Translations under genes and position numbers: made by a program
Assembly: GCF_900109665.1 (NCBI RefSeq)
Contig: NZ_FOAO01000003.1
Coordinates: 1-64,000, forward strand
Length of the DNA: 64,000 bases
Reading direction: 5' to 3'
DNA from: Blastococcus sp. DSM 46786
GTDB lineage: Bacteria > Actinomycetota > Actinomycetes > Mycobacteriales > Geodermatophilaceae
Shown: one piece after another, positions 52,931-61,051 of the stretch
Layout of the letters: the number at the start of each line of letters is the position of its first letter
Position numbering within the stretch: position 1 is the first letter of the stretch
Notes under the pieces: model-generated
Told to the model about the DNA's origin: nothing
What the model saw: only the letters and a program-made list of their open reading frames with translations
Databases searched by the model: none

Positions 52931-53698
52931 GTGGCGCGCAGCGGAGCGGGTGAGTCGGTGATCTCGCGTGCCATCCGGATCTTCGAGGCGTTCGGTCCCG
53001 ACCGGACCGCCCTGCAGGTGTCGGAGATCGCCCGCCGCGCCGACCTGCACGTCGCCACGGCGTCCCGGCTGATCGCCCAGCTCGCCAGCTACGGCCTGCT
53101 GGAGCGCGGCGTGGACCGGGAGGTCCGGATCGGCGTGCGGATGTGGGAGCTCGCCGCGCGGGCCTCGCCCACGCTGTCCCTCCGGGACGCGGCGATGCCC
53201 TACCTGGAGGACCTGCACGCCGTCGTCGGCCACAGCGCCCAGCTCGGCGTCCTCGACGGCGACGACGTCCTGTTCGTCGAGCGGCTCAGCGCTCGGGACG
53301 CCGTCGTCAACTACTCGCGCATCGCCGGGCGGCTTCCGGTGCACATCTCGTCGTCGGGGCACGTGTTCCTCGCCTACGGCCCGCCCGAGCTCCTGGACCG
53401 GGTCCTCGGCCGGCCGCTGGAGCGGTACACCGCCGCCACCGTCACCAGCCCGGAGCGGCTGCGCGCAGCGCTCGCCGACGTGCGGCGCTGCGGGTACGCG
53501 ATGCTCGCCGGGCACGTGCACGAGGACGCGACCGGCATCGCGGTCCCGGTGCGCAACGGCCTGGGGGAGGTCGCGGCCACCATCTCCGTCGTCGTCCCGA
53601 ACGACGGCCGTGCCGCGGCGCACCTCCCCGTGATGATGGCGGCCGCGCGCGGGGTCACCCGGGCGCTGTGTGCCGTTCCCGTCGCACCGCAGCGCTGA
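52931..53698 (+). CDS. IclR-family regulator
   Basis: The 255-aa protein has the IclR winged helix (VISRAIRIFEAFGPDRTALQ, then ARRADLHVATASRLIAQLAS at about 33-52) and the effector domain (SSGHVFLAYGPPELLDRVLG, GHVHEDATGIAVPVRNGLG). The GTG at 52931 is preferred to the ATG at 52889, which lies at the edge of the palindrome. It is divergent from the P450 system and just upstream of an ABC binding protein. Both flanks carry the same TCTC-N7-GAGA motif, so it probably controls both. Confidence 0.9.
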   Translation: MARSGAGESVISRAIRIFEAFGPDRTALQVSEIARRADLHVATASRLIAQLASYGLLERGVDREVRIGVRMWELAARASPTLSLRDAAMPYLEDLHAVVGHSAQLGVLDGDDVLFVERLSARDAVVNYSRIAGRLPVHISSSGHVFLAYGPPELLDRVLGRPLERYTAATVTSPERLRAALADVRRCGYAMLAGHVHEDATGIAVPVRNGLGEVAATISVVVPNDGRAAAHLPVMMAAARGVTRALCAVPVAPQR

Positions 53699-53713
53699 AC
53701 CGGGGCGAAGTCT

Positions 53714-53728
53714 TCTCGGCCAATGAGA
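53714..53728. promoter_or_regulatory. Second TCTC-N7-GAGA site before the binding-protein gene
   Basis: TCTC-GGCCAAT-GAGA has the same half-sites and spacing as the core of the larger palindrome upstream of IclR. It lies 86 bp before the lipoprotein start. Confidence 0.45.
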
Positions 53729-53813
53729 GCGCAATGGTGCCCGTTGTGATGCGCACCTCATGCTCCCGGCCACATCGAGCGAGCCCCGCAGCGGGCGCCG
53801 GGAGGAGACACCA

Positions 53814-54797
53814 GTGACGCACGCACCTGGCCGCAGGCGACGACCGACGGGGCTGGCCCTGGGCTGCGCCGCCGTCCTCCTGGTGGCCGCCTGCAGTTCC
53901 TCCGGTGACGCGGGAGGAGCCGCCGCCGGCGGCGGGAGCGGCCCGACCGGCATGACCGTGGGTTACTTCCCCCTCGTGCACACGGCGACGGCGGTGCACG
54001 CCGAGGAGACCGGTCTGTTCGACGAGGAGGGCATCGACGTCACGCTCGAGCAGACCGGCGGCGGCGCGCAGGCGATCCCGCTGCTGATCGCAGGCGACCT
54101 CGACGTCGCCTACGGGAACTACACCTCGGCACTCCTGGCGGCTCAGCAGGGCCTGCCGGTGCGGATCCTCGCCGGGAACGACGTGGGCGCCGACGACCAC
54201 GCGATCATGGTCGCGGGCGAGTCGCGGTTCCAGGAGCCGGGTGATCTCGCCGGCGCGCGGGTCGCGGTGAACAACCTGCAGAACATCGGCACGGTGGCGG
54301 TCAGGGCGGTGCTCGAGGAGGAGGGCGTGGACCCCGCGGACGTCTCCTTCGTGGAGCTGCCCTACCCGGAGATGCAGGCGGCCCTGGACAGCGGCGCCGT
54401 CGACGCGATCTGGCAGGTGGAGCCGTTCCAGGCGTCGGCGCTGGCCGGCGGCCACCGCATCCTCTTCCCGCTCTTCAGTGGACCCGTCGAGGGCATGCCC
54501 GTGGCCGGCTGGCTCACCACCGAGCAGTTCGTGCGGGAGAACCCGGAAGCGGTGGCGGGTTTCCGGGCGGCGCTGGCGGATTCGGCCGGGCAGCTGCAGG
54601 GCGACCGCGAGCGGCTCGTCGAGCTGGTGCCCACCTACACGCAGGTGCCGGCGGAGGTCGTGGAGCAGGTGGCCCTGCCCGAGTGGGAGCCGGAGGTCGA
54701 CGCCGGGCAGCTGCAGGAGATGGCCGACCTCATGCTGGAGTACGGGATCATCGACGAGGAGTTCGACGTGACCACGATGATCGCGGCGACCGGCTGA
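53814..54797 (+). CDS. ABC substrate-binding lipoprotein (NMT1/SsuA-type)
   Basis: The 327-aa precursor has a signal peptide and lipobox (LLVAACSSS, Cys about 27). The mature part resembles nitrate/sulfonate/taurine/THI5-type binding proteins: MTVGYFPLVHTATAVHAEET, QAIPLLIAGDLDVAYGNYTS, GARVAVNNLQNIGTVAVRAV and YPEMQAALDSGAVDAIWQVE. The GTG has GGGAGGAG upstream. No permease or ATPase is next to it, so partner genes must lie elsewhere. It may capture the P450 substrate. Confidence 0.88.
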   Translation: MTHAPGRRRRPTGLALGCAAVLLVAACSSSGDAGGAAAGGGSGPTGMTVGYFPLVHTATAVHAEETGLFDEEGIDVTLEQTGGGAQAIPLLIAGDLDVAYGNYTSALLAAQQGLPVRILAGNDVGADDHAIMVAGESRFQEPGDLAGARVAVNNLQNIGTVAVRAVLEEEGVDPADVSFVELPYPEMQAALDSGAVDAIWQVEPFQASALAGGHRILFPLFSGPVEGMPVAGWLTTEQFVRENPEAVAGFRAALADSAGQLQGDRERLVELVPTYTQVPAEVVEQVALPEWEPEVDAGQLQEMADLMLEYGIIDEEFDVTTMIAATG

Positions 54798-54869
54798 GTC
54801 CACGGGTCCGGCCGCCGACGCGCCACCCGGCCGCCGGGTGACGCGGAGACCTGCGGCTATGTTCCCCGG

Positions 54870-55691
54870 GTGGGAACCGGAGGCGACGCCGTCCAGCCAG
54901 GTCCGACCGTGCTGGACGTGCTGGCGCTCGAGGAGATCGACCGCGACCTCTACCGCAGCACGCTGCTGTTCACCGATCCCTTCCCGCTCTACGGCGGGCA
55001 GGTGGCGGCGCAGGCGCTGCTCGCGGCGGGGCGCACGGTGGACCCCGACCGGTTGCCGCACTCGCTGCACGGCTACTTCCTGCGCAGCGGGGACGCGGCC
55101 CGCCCCACCGTGTTCCGCGTCGACCGCGACCGCGACGGCGGCAGCTTCTCGGCCCGGCGGGTCGTCGCGATCCAGGGTGGCGAGGTCGTCTTCAGCATGT
55201 CGGCCTCCTTCTCCCTGCCCGGGCCCGGCCCGGACCAGCAGGTGCAGGAGATCCCCGCCGTCGACCTCCCCGACGGGCTGCCGGTGTTCGAGCTGCCCCG
55301 GCTGTTCTCCGTGGAGGGCCGCCGGCCGCCGCAGCCGTTCCCGGACGGGCACTGGCCGACCCGCTTCTGGGCCCGGTCGACGGTGCCGCTGCCGGCGGAC
55401 CGGCTGGTGCACGCCTGCGTGCTCACCTACCTGTCCGACATCGGCACCGGGCTCTCGGCGCTCCCGGACGACGAGGCCGCGCCCGGCCCGAGCCTGGACC
55501 ACGCCGTCTGGTTCCACCGGCACGCCCCGCTGGACGACTGGGTGCTGATGGACATGGTCCCGCGGACCGTCGCCGGCGGCCGGGGCTGGTACACGGGGTC
55601 GATCACCACGGCCGGGGGGCTGCTCGCCGCCAGCTTCACGCAGGAGACGCTCTTCCGGCCCGGCCGGAACCCCTTCCGCCCGGGTCGGTGA
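54870..55691 (+). CDS. Acyl-CoA thioesterase (TesB-like, double hotdog)
   Basis: The 273-aa protein has two hotdog units: YRSTLLFTDPFPLYGGQVAA with the HSLHGYFLRSGDAARPTVFR loop, then LTYLSDIGTGLSALP (catalytic Asp/Thr region) and LLAASFTQETLFRPG (Gln). It hydrolyses acyl-CoAs to free acids. The GTG start is inferred from the conserved N-terminus; no strong ribosome site is seen. Confidence 0.9.
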   Translation: MGTGGDAVQPGPTVLDVLALEEIDRDLYRSTLLFTDPFPLYGGQVAAQALLAAGRTVDPDRLPHSLHGYFLRSGDAARPTVFRVDRDRDGGSFSARRVVAIQGGEVVFSMSASFSLPGPGPDQQVQEIPAVDLPDGLPVFELPRLFSVEGRRPPQPFPDGHWPTRFWARSTVPLPADRLVHACVLTYLSDIGTGLSALPDDEAAPGPSLDHAVWFHRHAPLDDWVLMDMVPRTVAGGRGWYTGSITTAGGLLAASFTQETLFRPGRNPFRPGR

Positions 55692-55761
55692 CTGCCGGGC
55701 ACGCCGCGCCGACGGCGTCCCGGAACCTGCGCCGCACCCCGCGTCCTCCGCGGTCGTCTAG

Positions 55762-55773
55762 ACGTCATGACGT
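55762..55773. promoter_or_regulatory. 12-bp palindrome upstream of pfkA
   Basis: ACGTCATGACGT is self-complementary and ends 42 bp before the pfkA start. It may be a regulator half-site pair in the promoter; a chance match is possible. Confidence 0.3.
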
Positions 55774-55815
55774 ATGGTCGGGCGAACCCGGTCCACGAGC
55801 GCGAGGAGCCAGCCG

Positions 55816-56844
55816 GTGCGCATCGGAGTGCTGACTGGAGGCGGGGACTGCCCCGGCCTCAACGCCGTCATCCGATCGGTGGTGCGCACCGCCGGCGCCC
55901 ACTACGGCAGCGAGGTGGTGGGCTTCCGCGACGGCTGGCGGGGGCTGCTGGAGAACCGCTCGACCCCGCTGGACGTGGCCTCGGTCGACGGGCTGCTCAC
56001 CCGGGGCGGCACGACCCTGGGGTCGGCCCGGGTGGCGCCGGAGAAGCTGCACGCGGGCATCGACGAGATGAAGGGCACGCTCGACGAGCACGGGATCGAC
56101 GTGCTGATCCCCATCGGTGGCGAGGGCACGCTCACCGCGGCGCACCTCCTGTCGGAGACCGGCGTGCCGGTGGTCGGCATCCCCAAGACGATCGACAACG
56201 ACATCGACGGCACCGACCTCACGTTCGGGTTCGACACCGCGGTGAGCATCGCCACCGAGCTCATCGACCGGCTGCACACGACCGCCGAGTCGCACCAGCG
56301 CGTGCTGCTGGTCGAGGTGATGGGCCGGCACGCCGGCTGGATCGCCCTGCACGCCGGGCTGGCCGCCGGCGCCCACCTCACCCTGGTGCCCGAGGAGCCC
56401 TTCGACGTCGACGAGGTCGTCCGGCTCGTGTGCGAGCGCTTCGCCCGCGGCGACTCCCACGTCATCGGCGTGGTCGCCGAGGGGGCCGAGCCGCTGCCCG
56501 GCCAGATGGCCTTCCGGCGCGGTGGTGTCGACGAGTTCGGCCACCGCCGGTTCACCGGCGTCACCCAGCAGCTGGGCGAGGAGCTCGAGCGGCGCACCGG
56601 CAAGGAGGTGCGGGCGACCGTCCTGGGTCACGTGCAGCGCGGGGGGACGCCGACCTCCTTCGACCGCGTGCTGGCCACCCGCTTCGGGCTGCACGCGACG
56701 ATCGCCGCGCACGAGGGCCGCACCGGTCAGATGGTGGCGCTGCGCGGGACGGAGATCGAGCTGGTCCCGCTGGCGCGCGCGGTCGCCCGGCTGAAGACGG
56801 TGACCGCCGACCGGCTCGCCGAGACCCGGGCCTTCACCGGCTGA
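55816..56844 (+). CDS. pfkA: 6-phosphofructokinase, probably ATP-type
   Basis: The 342-aa enzyme phosphorylates fructose 6-phosphate in glycolysis. Motifs are IGVLTGGGDCPGLNAVIRSV at the start, IPIGGEGTLTAAHLL (Gly at the position that separates ATP from PPi enzymes), GIPKTIDNDIDGTDLTFGFD with the catalytic PKTIDND, and EVMGRHAGWIALHAGLAAG. The Gly/Lys combination is typical of ATP-using group III actinobacterial enzymes. The GTG at 55816 has GAGGAG upstream. The 3' end overlaps the converging TetR gene by 11 bp. Confidence 0.92.
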   Translation: MRIGVLTGGGDCPGLNAVIRSVVRTAGAHYGSEVVGFRDGWRGLLENRSTPLDVASVDGLLTRGGTTLGSARVAPEKLHAGIDEMKGTLDEHGIDVLIPIGGEGTLTAAHLLSETGVPVVGIPKTIDNDIDGTDLTFGFDTAVSIATELIDRLHTTAESHQRVLLVEVMGRHAGWIALHAGLAAGAHLTLVPEEPFDVDEVVRLVCERFARGDSHVIGVVAEGAEPLPGQMAFRRGGVDEFGHRRFTGVTQQLGEELERRTGKEVRATVLGHVQRGGTPTSFDRVLATRFGLHATIAAHEGRTGQMVALRGTEIELVPLARAVARLKTVTADRLAETRAFTG

Positions 56845-57418
56845 GCCCTGCGCCCGGCCGGGCCCAGGGCGGGTCCAGCAGCGCCAGGGCCCGGTCGACG
56901 GCGGGCCGGACCGCCTCCGGCGCGGCGGCGGTCACGACCACCCCGAGGGTCATCCGGAGCGCCAGCAGCACGTCGTCGGCGACGACCTCCTGCGGCACCA
57001 CGCCGGCCCGGCGGGCAGGGTCCAGGGTGGCCTCGACCAGGCCGAGCAGCCGGTCGGCGAAGTCGTGCTCGGGAAGCGTGCGGCGCGCGTCGACGACCAT
57101 CTCGACGAAGGCCGTCGAGCCGATCGCCTGGTCCACCAGGCAGCGCCACAGCCGGCCGATCGTCGTGGCGTCCGGGTCGGCGGCGATCGCCTCGAGCTCG
57201 GTGACGTTCTCCTCGAAGACGGCGAACGCGAGGTCCAGCCGCGTCGGGAAGTGCCGGTAGAGCACACCCTGGCCGACGCCCGCCTCGCGGGCGATCGTGC
57301 TCAGCGGCACCCGGTAGCCGCGCTCGGCCATCACCCGGCGGGCCGCGCGGAGGATCGCCCGCCGGTTGTCCGAGGCCGCGGCCGGACCGCGGTTGACCCG
57401 CCCGCCCGATGTGGCCAT
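56834..57418 (-). CDS. TetR-family repressor
   Basis: The 194-aa protein has its HTH in PLSTIAREAGVGQGVLYRHF (about 38-57), after the basic arm NRGPAAASDNRRAILRAARR. The ATG at 57416-57418 is used; a GTG two codons earlier is possible. It is divergent from the mycofactocin-type SDR, with a perfect long palindrome between them, and probably represses both. Confidence 0.88.
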   Translation of the reverse strand: MATSGGRVNRGPAAASDNRRAILRAARRVMAERGYRVPLSTIAREAGVGQGVLYRHFPTRLDLAFAVFEENVTELEAIAADPDATTIGRLWRCLVDQAIGSTAFVEMVVDARRTLPEHDFADRLLGLVEATLDPARRAGVVPQEVVADDVLLALRMTLGVVVTAAAPEAVRPAVDRALALLDPPWARPGAGLSR

Positions 57419-57431
57419 GCTCACAGCCTAG

Positions 57432-57457
57432 CGAACCGGACATCGTTGTCCGGTTCG
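57432..57457. promoter_or_regulatory. Perfect 11-bp-arm palindrome, TetR operator
   Basis: CGAACCGGACA and TGTCCGGTTCG pair exactly around TCGT. It lies 14 bp from the TetR start and 16 bp from the SDR start, so a bound dimer would block both. Confidence 0.75.
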
Positions 57458-57473
57458 ACGTGAGGAGGAATGC

Positions 57474-58295
57474 ATGACCACCAGCACGTCCGGCCGGCTC
57501 GCCGGCAAGGTCGCCTACATCACCGGTGCCGCCCGCGGCCAGGGCCGCGCGCACGCCGTCCGGCTCGCCGCCGAGGGCGCCGACGTCATCGCCATCGACA
57601 ACTGCGCGACGGCGGCGACCACCTCGTACGCCGGGCCCACCGAGGAGGACCTGGCCGAGACCGCCCGGCTGGTCGAGGCCCGGGGTCGCCGGGTCCTGGC
57701 CCGCACGGTCGACGTCCGCGACCTCGACGGGCAGGTCGCGGTGGTGGCCGACGGCGTCGCGGCGTTCGGCCGGCTCGACGTCGTCGTCGCCAACGCCGGC
57801 ATCTGCTCGGGCGCCCTGTCGTGGGAGATCCCCGTCGAGAAGTGGCAGGAGACCATCGACGTCAACCTGACCGGGACCTTCTACACGGCCAAGGCCACCG
57901 TGCCGGTCCTGCTCGAGCAGGGCACCGGTGGATCGATCATCATCATCAGCTCCGTCGCCGGGCTGCGCGGCCTGCCGTTCCTCGCCGACTACGCCGCCAG
58001 CAAGCACGGCGTCACCGGCCTGGCCAGGACCATGGCCAACGAGCTCGGCCAGCACAACATCCGGGTGAACACCGTGCACCCGCACGGCGTCGCCACCGGC
58101 ATGCAGCCGGCGGAGATGTTCGAGCTGTCGCAGAGGTTCGCCACCACGCTGGGGCCGATCCTCATGCAGGCGCTGCCCGACCCGATCTCCCAGCCGGAGG
58201 ACATCGCCGACGCCGTCGCCTGGCTCGCCTCCGACGAGGCCCGGCACGTCACCGGAATCCAGCTCCCGGTGGACCTCGGCACGCTGGCGCGCTGA
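57474..58295 (+). CDS. Mycofactocin-coupled SDR-family oxidoreductase
   Basis: The 273-aa protein begins SGRLAGKVAYITGAARGQGR, then has the insert typical of this subfamily (EGADVIAIDNCATAATTSYA and a long loop before the second strand). The catalytic set is SSVAGLRG with ADYAASKHGVTGLAR, and it ends with RHVTGIQLPVDLGTL. These SDRs hold a non-exchangeable NAD and need the redox peptide mycofactocin to recycle it, so an mft cluster should exist elsewhere in the genome. GAGGAGG precedes the ATG. Confidence 0.85.
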   Translation: MTTSTSGRLAGKVAYITGAARGQGRAHAVRLAAEGADVIAIDNCATAATTSYAGPTEEDLAETARLVEARGRRVLARTVDVRDLDGQVAVVADGVAAFGRLDVVVANAGICSGALSWEIPVEKWQETIDVNLTGTFYTAKATVPVLLEQGTGGSIIIISSVAGLRGLPFLADYAASKHGVTGLARTMANELGQHNIRVNTVHPHGVATGMQPAEMFELSQRFATTLGPILMQALPDPISQPEDIADAVAWLASDEARHVTGIQLPVDLGTLAR

Positions 58296-58296
58296 C

Positions 58297-59254
58297 GTGG
58301 CGAGGCTCGACCTGCGGGTCCGGCTGCTGGGGCGGGCGCTGCGGCTCGGCTCGATCGCCACGCTGGACGCCGAGCGGATCGCCCGCGTCCAGGGCCGCTC
58401 GCCCGGCCACAACCCCGTGACCGACCTGCTGCTCGGCGGGGTGGCGCCGGGGGTGGCCCTCGAGGACGGGGTCGTCGCCGGCGCCGAGGGCCCGCTGGGC
58501 ATGCGGGTCTACCGCCCGCGCGGACCGGTCGCCGGCCCGCTGCCGCTGGTGGTCGACCTCCACGGCGGCGGCTGGGTGCTCGGCTCGCTGGACCAGGCCG
58601 ACTGGCTGTGCAGCAACGTGGCGGCCACCGTGGGCGCCGTCGTCGTGTCGGTGGACTACCGGCTGGCGCCGGCGCACCCGTGGCCGGCGGCACCGGAGGA
58701 CTGCTACGCGGCGCTGGTCGACATCGCCGGCCGCGCCGGCGACCTGGGAGGCGACCCGCGGCGGCTGGCGGTCATGGGCGACAGCGCCGGTGGCAACCTC
58801 GCCGCGGTCGTCGCGCTCATGGCCCGCCACCGGTCCGGGCCCGCGATCGGCTTCCAGGCGCTGCTGTACCCGGCGACCGACCTGACCTTCGGCAGCGCCT
58901 CGATCGCCGAGAAACGCCGAGGCGCCGATCCTCACCCGACGGGACATGGAGGCATACCGGGCGCACTACCTCGGCGACCGCGATCGCACCGACCCGTACG
59001 CCTCACCGCTGCTGGCCGGCGACCACGCCGGCCTCCCGCCGGCGCTGGTGCAGGTCGCCGAGCACGATCCCATCCGGGACGACGGGCTGCGCTACGCCGG
59101 GGTGCTGCGGGCCGCCGGGGTGCCGGTGCGGGCCACCACCTACGTGGGGATGCCGCACGGCTACCTGGCCTTCCCGCGGTTGTGCCGCAGCGCCCCGCAG
59201 GCGCTGGCGGAGCTGTGCGCCGAGCTCTCCTCGGCGCTGGCGGGTCCCGGCTGA
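58297..59254 (+). pseudogene. HSL-type alpha/beta hydrolase split by a one-base insertion
   Basis: The GTG at 58297 (1 bp after the SDR stop) opens a hormone-sensitive-lipase-type esterase with the oxyanion motif DLHGGGWVLGS and nucleophile GDSAGGNLAA. At the AAA of 58912-58914 the frame is lost. Reading AA instead of AAA restores SIAENAEAPILTRRDMEAY and continues through EHDPIRDDGLRY (Asp) and GMPHGYLAFPRL (His) to the stop at 59252-59254. The full catalytic triad is therefore present but in two frames. It is either a recent frameshift or a sequencing error in a homopolymer. Confidence 0.85.
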
Positions 59255-59334
59255 GCCCACCGGCTGGACGGCACCGGCCGGCGCCGCGCATCCTCGATCG
59301 CGTGCCCGCCCGCTCCGAGACCGAGGACCGGTCG

Positions 59335-60060
59335 GTGCTCACCCGGCCGGCCGCGCCCCCCGACGAGGTGCTCCGGTACGGCCCGGCCTCGGAGCAGGTC
59401 GCGGACGTCCGGCTCGCCCTCGGCGCCCCGGCCGGGCGCCCGCTCCTCGTGGTGGTGCACGGCGGCTTCTGGCGGCCGGCCTACGACCGCACGCACCTCG
59501 GGCCGATGACCGAGGCCCTGGCCCTCGCCGGGTGGTCGACCGTCGCCCCGGAGTACCGGCGGGTCCCCGGACGGCCGGACCTGGCGGTGGAGGACGTGCA
59601 CGCGGCGCTGCGCGCGGTGGCGGGGCGGGCGGACCTCACCGGCGGCCGGCGCGTGCTGCTCGCCGGGCACTCGGCCGGTGGTCACCTCGCCCTGCAGGCG
59701 GCCGCCACCGCCGCGCACGCGCCCGCCGGCGTGCTCGCCCTGGCACCCGTCGCCGACCTCCGGCTGGGGCAGGCGCTCGGTCTGGACGGCGACGCGGTGG
59801 CGGCCTTCCTGGGGGAGGACGCCGCCGCGCGGCCCGACCTGGACCCCGCCCGGCTGCCGGCACCGGCCGCGCCGGTCCGCATCGTGCACGGGACCGGTGA
59901 CGCCGTGGTGCCCGTGGCGCTGAGCGAGTCCTACGTGCGGCGCCACCTGGCCGCCGCGCTCGTCCCGGTCCCGGCCGGGCACTTCGCCGTCATCGACCCG
60001 CGCGCCGCCGCCTGGCCGGCGGTGCTCGCCGTCCTCGAGCACCTCGGCCGCCCCGGCTGA
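59335..60060 (+). CDS. Alpha/beta hydrolase (BD-FAE/kynurenine-formamidase-like)
   Basis: The 241-aa protein has LLVVVHGGFWRPAYDRTHLG (oxyanion HGGFW), GWSTVAPEYRRVPGRPDL, nucleophile LLAGHSAGGHLALQ (Ser about 112), Asp in IVHGTGDAVVP and His in VPAGHFAVIDPR. The GTG at 59335 has GAGGA seven bases upstream; an in-frame GTG at 59302 would add 11 residues. It belongs with small esterases and formamidases. Its frame is continuous with the broken upstream gene, but the sequence between them is out-of-frame junk, so they are separate genes. Confidence 0.85.
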   Translation: MLTRPAAPPDEVLRYGPASEQVADVRLALGAPAGRPLLVVVHGGFWRPAYDRTHLGPMTEALALAGWSTVAPEYRRVPGRPDLAVEDVHAALRAVAGRADLTGGRRVLLAGHSAGGHLALQAAATAAHAPAGVLALAPVADLRLGQALGLDGDAVAAFLGEDAAARPDLDPARLPAPAAPVRIVHGTGDAVVPVALSESYVRRHLAAALVPVPAGHFAVIDPRAAAWPAVLAVLEHLGRPG

Positions 60061-60064
60061 CCGG

Positions 60065-60928
60065 TCAGGACCACGCGTCCAGCTGCGCCAGCAGCGTCGG
60101 ACCGTCCCAGGTGGGCGGCGGCATGATCCGCCGGACGGTCAGCAGCGGGTGCGCCGGGTCCTGCGGGTCGGCCAGCTGGAACGCCGCCCGGTAACCCGCC
60201 GTCGCGACCCGGGGCAGCGCCTCCGGTGACCACATGCCGTGCGGGTAGGCCATGGTCTCCACCGGGTGGCCGAGGATCCCGGCGAGCTCGGCCCGGGGCC
60301 GGTCCAGCTGCTCCACCCACTGGTCCCCGGTCAGCCGGTCGACCCGCTGGTGGTCCCAGCTGTGCGCGCCGATGGTCATGCCGGCCGCGTCGAGCTCCCG
60401 CAGCTGGTCGGGGCTCAGCCAGTCCGGTTTGCCGAGGACGACGGTCATCGGGAAGAACGCCGCCGGGAATCCGAACTCGCGCAGCACCGGGAGGGCCACC
60501 GAGTGGTGGGTCGCCGAGCCGTCGTCGAACGTGAGCAGCACCGGCCGGTCGGGCAGCGGCGCGCCGAACTGCAGGTGGTCCAGCAGGTCCGGGACGCCGA
60601 TCGGGGTCCGCCCGCCGTCGCGCAGCCCCTGCAGCTGGGCCCGGAACATCGCCGGCGGGGTGATGATCGTGCGGGCGTAGGCGCTGTCGTCGGCGCGGAA
60701 CTCGCGCAGCTGGTGGAAGCAGAGCACCGGCACGGTCGAGCGGGCGAGCACCTCCTCGGCGGTCGCGGGGGTCGGGGGGGCGCTCGTCGGCGCAGGCGCG
60801 GTGGTGGGGGAGGGGACCGTCGTGCGGGGGCGGGAGGTCCGCGGGGCGGTCGAGCGCTCCGCGACCGGGCTCGAGCAGGCGCCGAGCAGGGCTGCCCCGG
60901 CCGCGGCGAGGAGCGTCCGTCTGCGCAC
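60065..60928 (-). CDS. Polysaccharide deacetylase (NodB-domain) lipoprotein
   Basis: The 287-aa precursor (GTG start) has a twin-Arg-containing signal and lipobox (RRRTLLAAAGAALLGACSS). A Pro/Thr/Ser-rich linker follows to about 58, then the NodB domain: VLLTFDDGSATHHSVALPVL with the catalytic Asp, GAHSWDHQRVDRLTG with the metal His pair, and ETMAYPHGMWSPEALP. It probably removes acetyl groups from a cell-surface glycan. Its stop lies 4 bp from the converging hydrolase stop. Confidence 0.9.
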   Translation of the reverse strand: MRRRTLLAAAGAALLGACSSPVAERSTAPRTSRPRTTVPSPTTAPAPTSAPPTPATAEEVLARSTVPVLCFHQLREFRADDSAYARTIITPPAMFRAQLQGLRDGGRTPIGVPDLLDHLQFGAPLPDRPVLLTFDDGSATHHSVALPVLREFGFPAAFFPMTVVLGKPDWLSPDQLRELDAAGMTIGAHSWDHQRVDRLTGDQWVEQLDRPRAELAGILGHPVETMAYPHGMWSPEALPRVATAGYRAAFQLADPQDPAHPLLTVRRIMPPPTWDGPTLLAQLDAWS

Positions 60929-61051
60929 GCCCCCACCCTCGCCGCCGGCGGCCCCCGGGGCAAGCGCACCCCCACCCGCGCGCCGGGCCCCCGGGCCGGG
61001 GTCCTACCGTGCTCGGGGTGCGCCCGGGGCCGGGTGCGCGACGAGGAGGTC

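Noticed and set aside
58297-60060. A single 587-aa fused double hydrolase
   Set aside because: After 58914 the frame leaves the hydrolase sequence and becomes Arg/Pro-rich until about 59335. The intact C-terminus of the first hydrolase is in another frame, so the long ORF is an accident of a frameshift.
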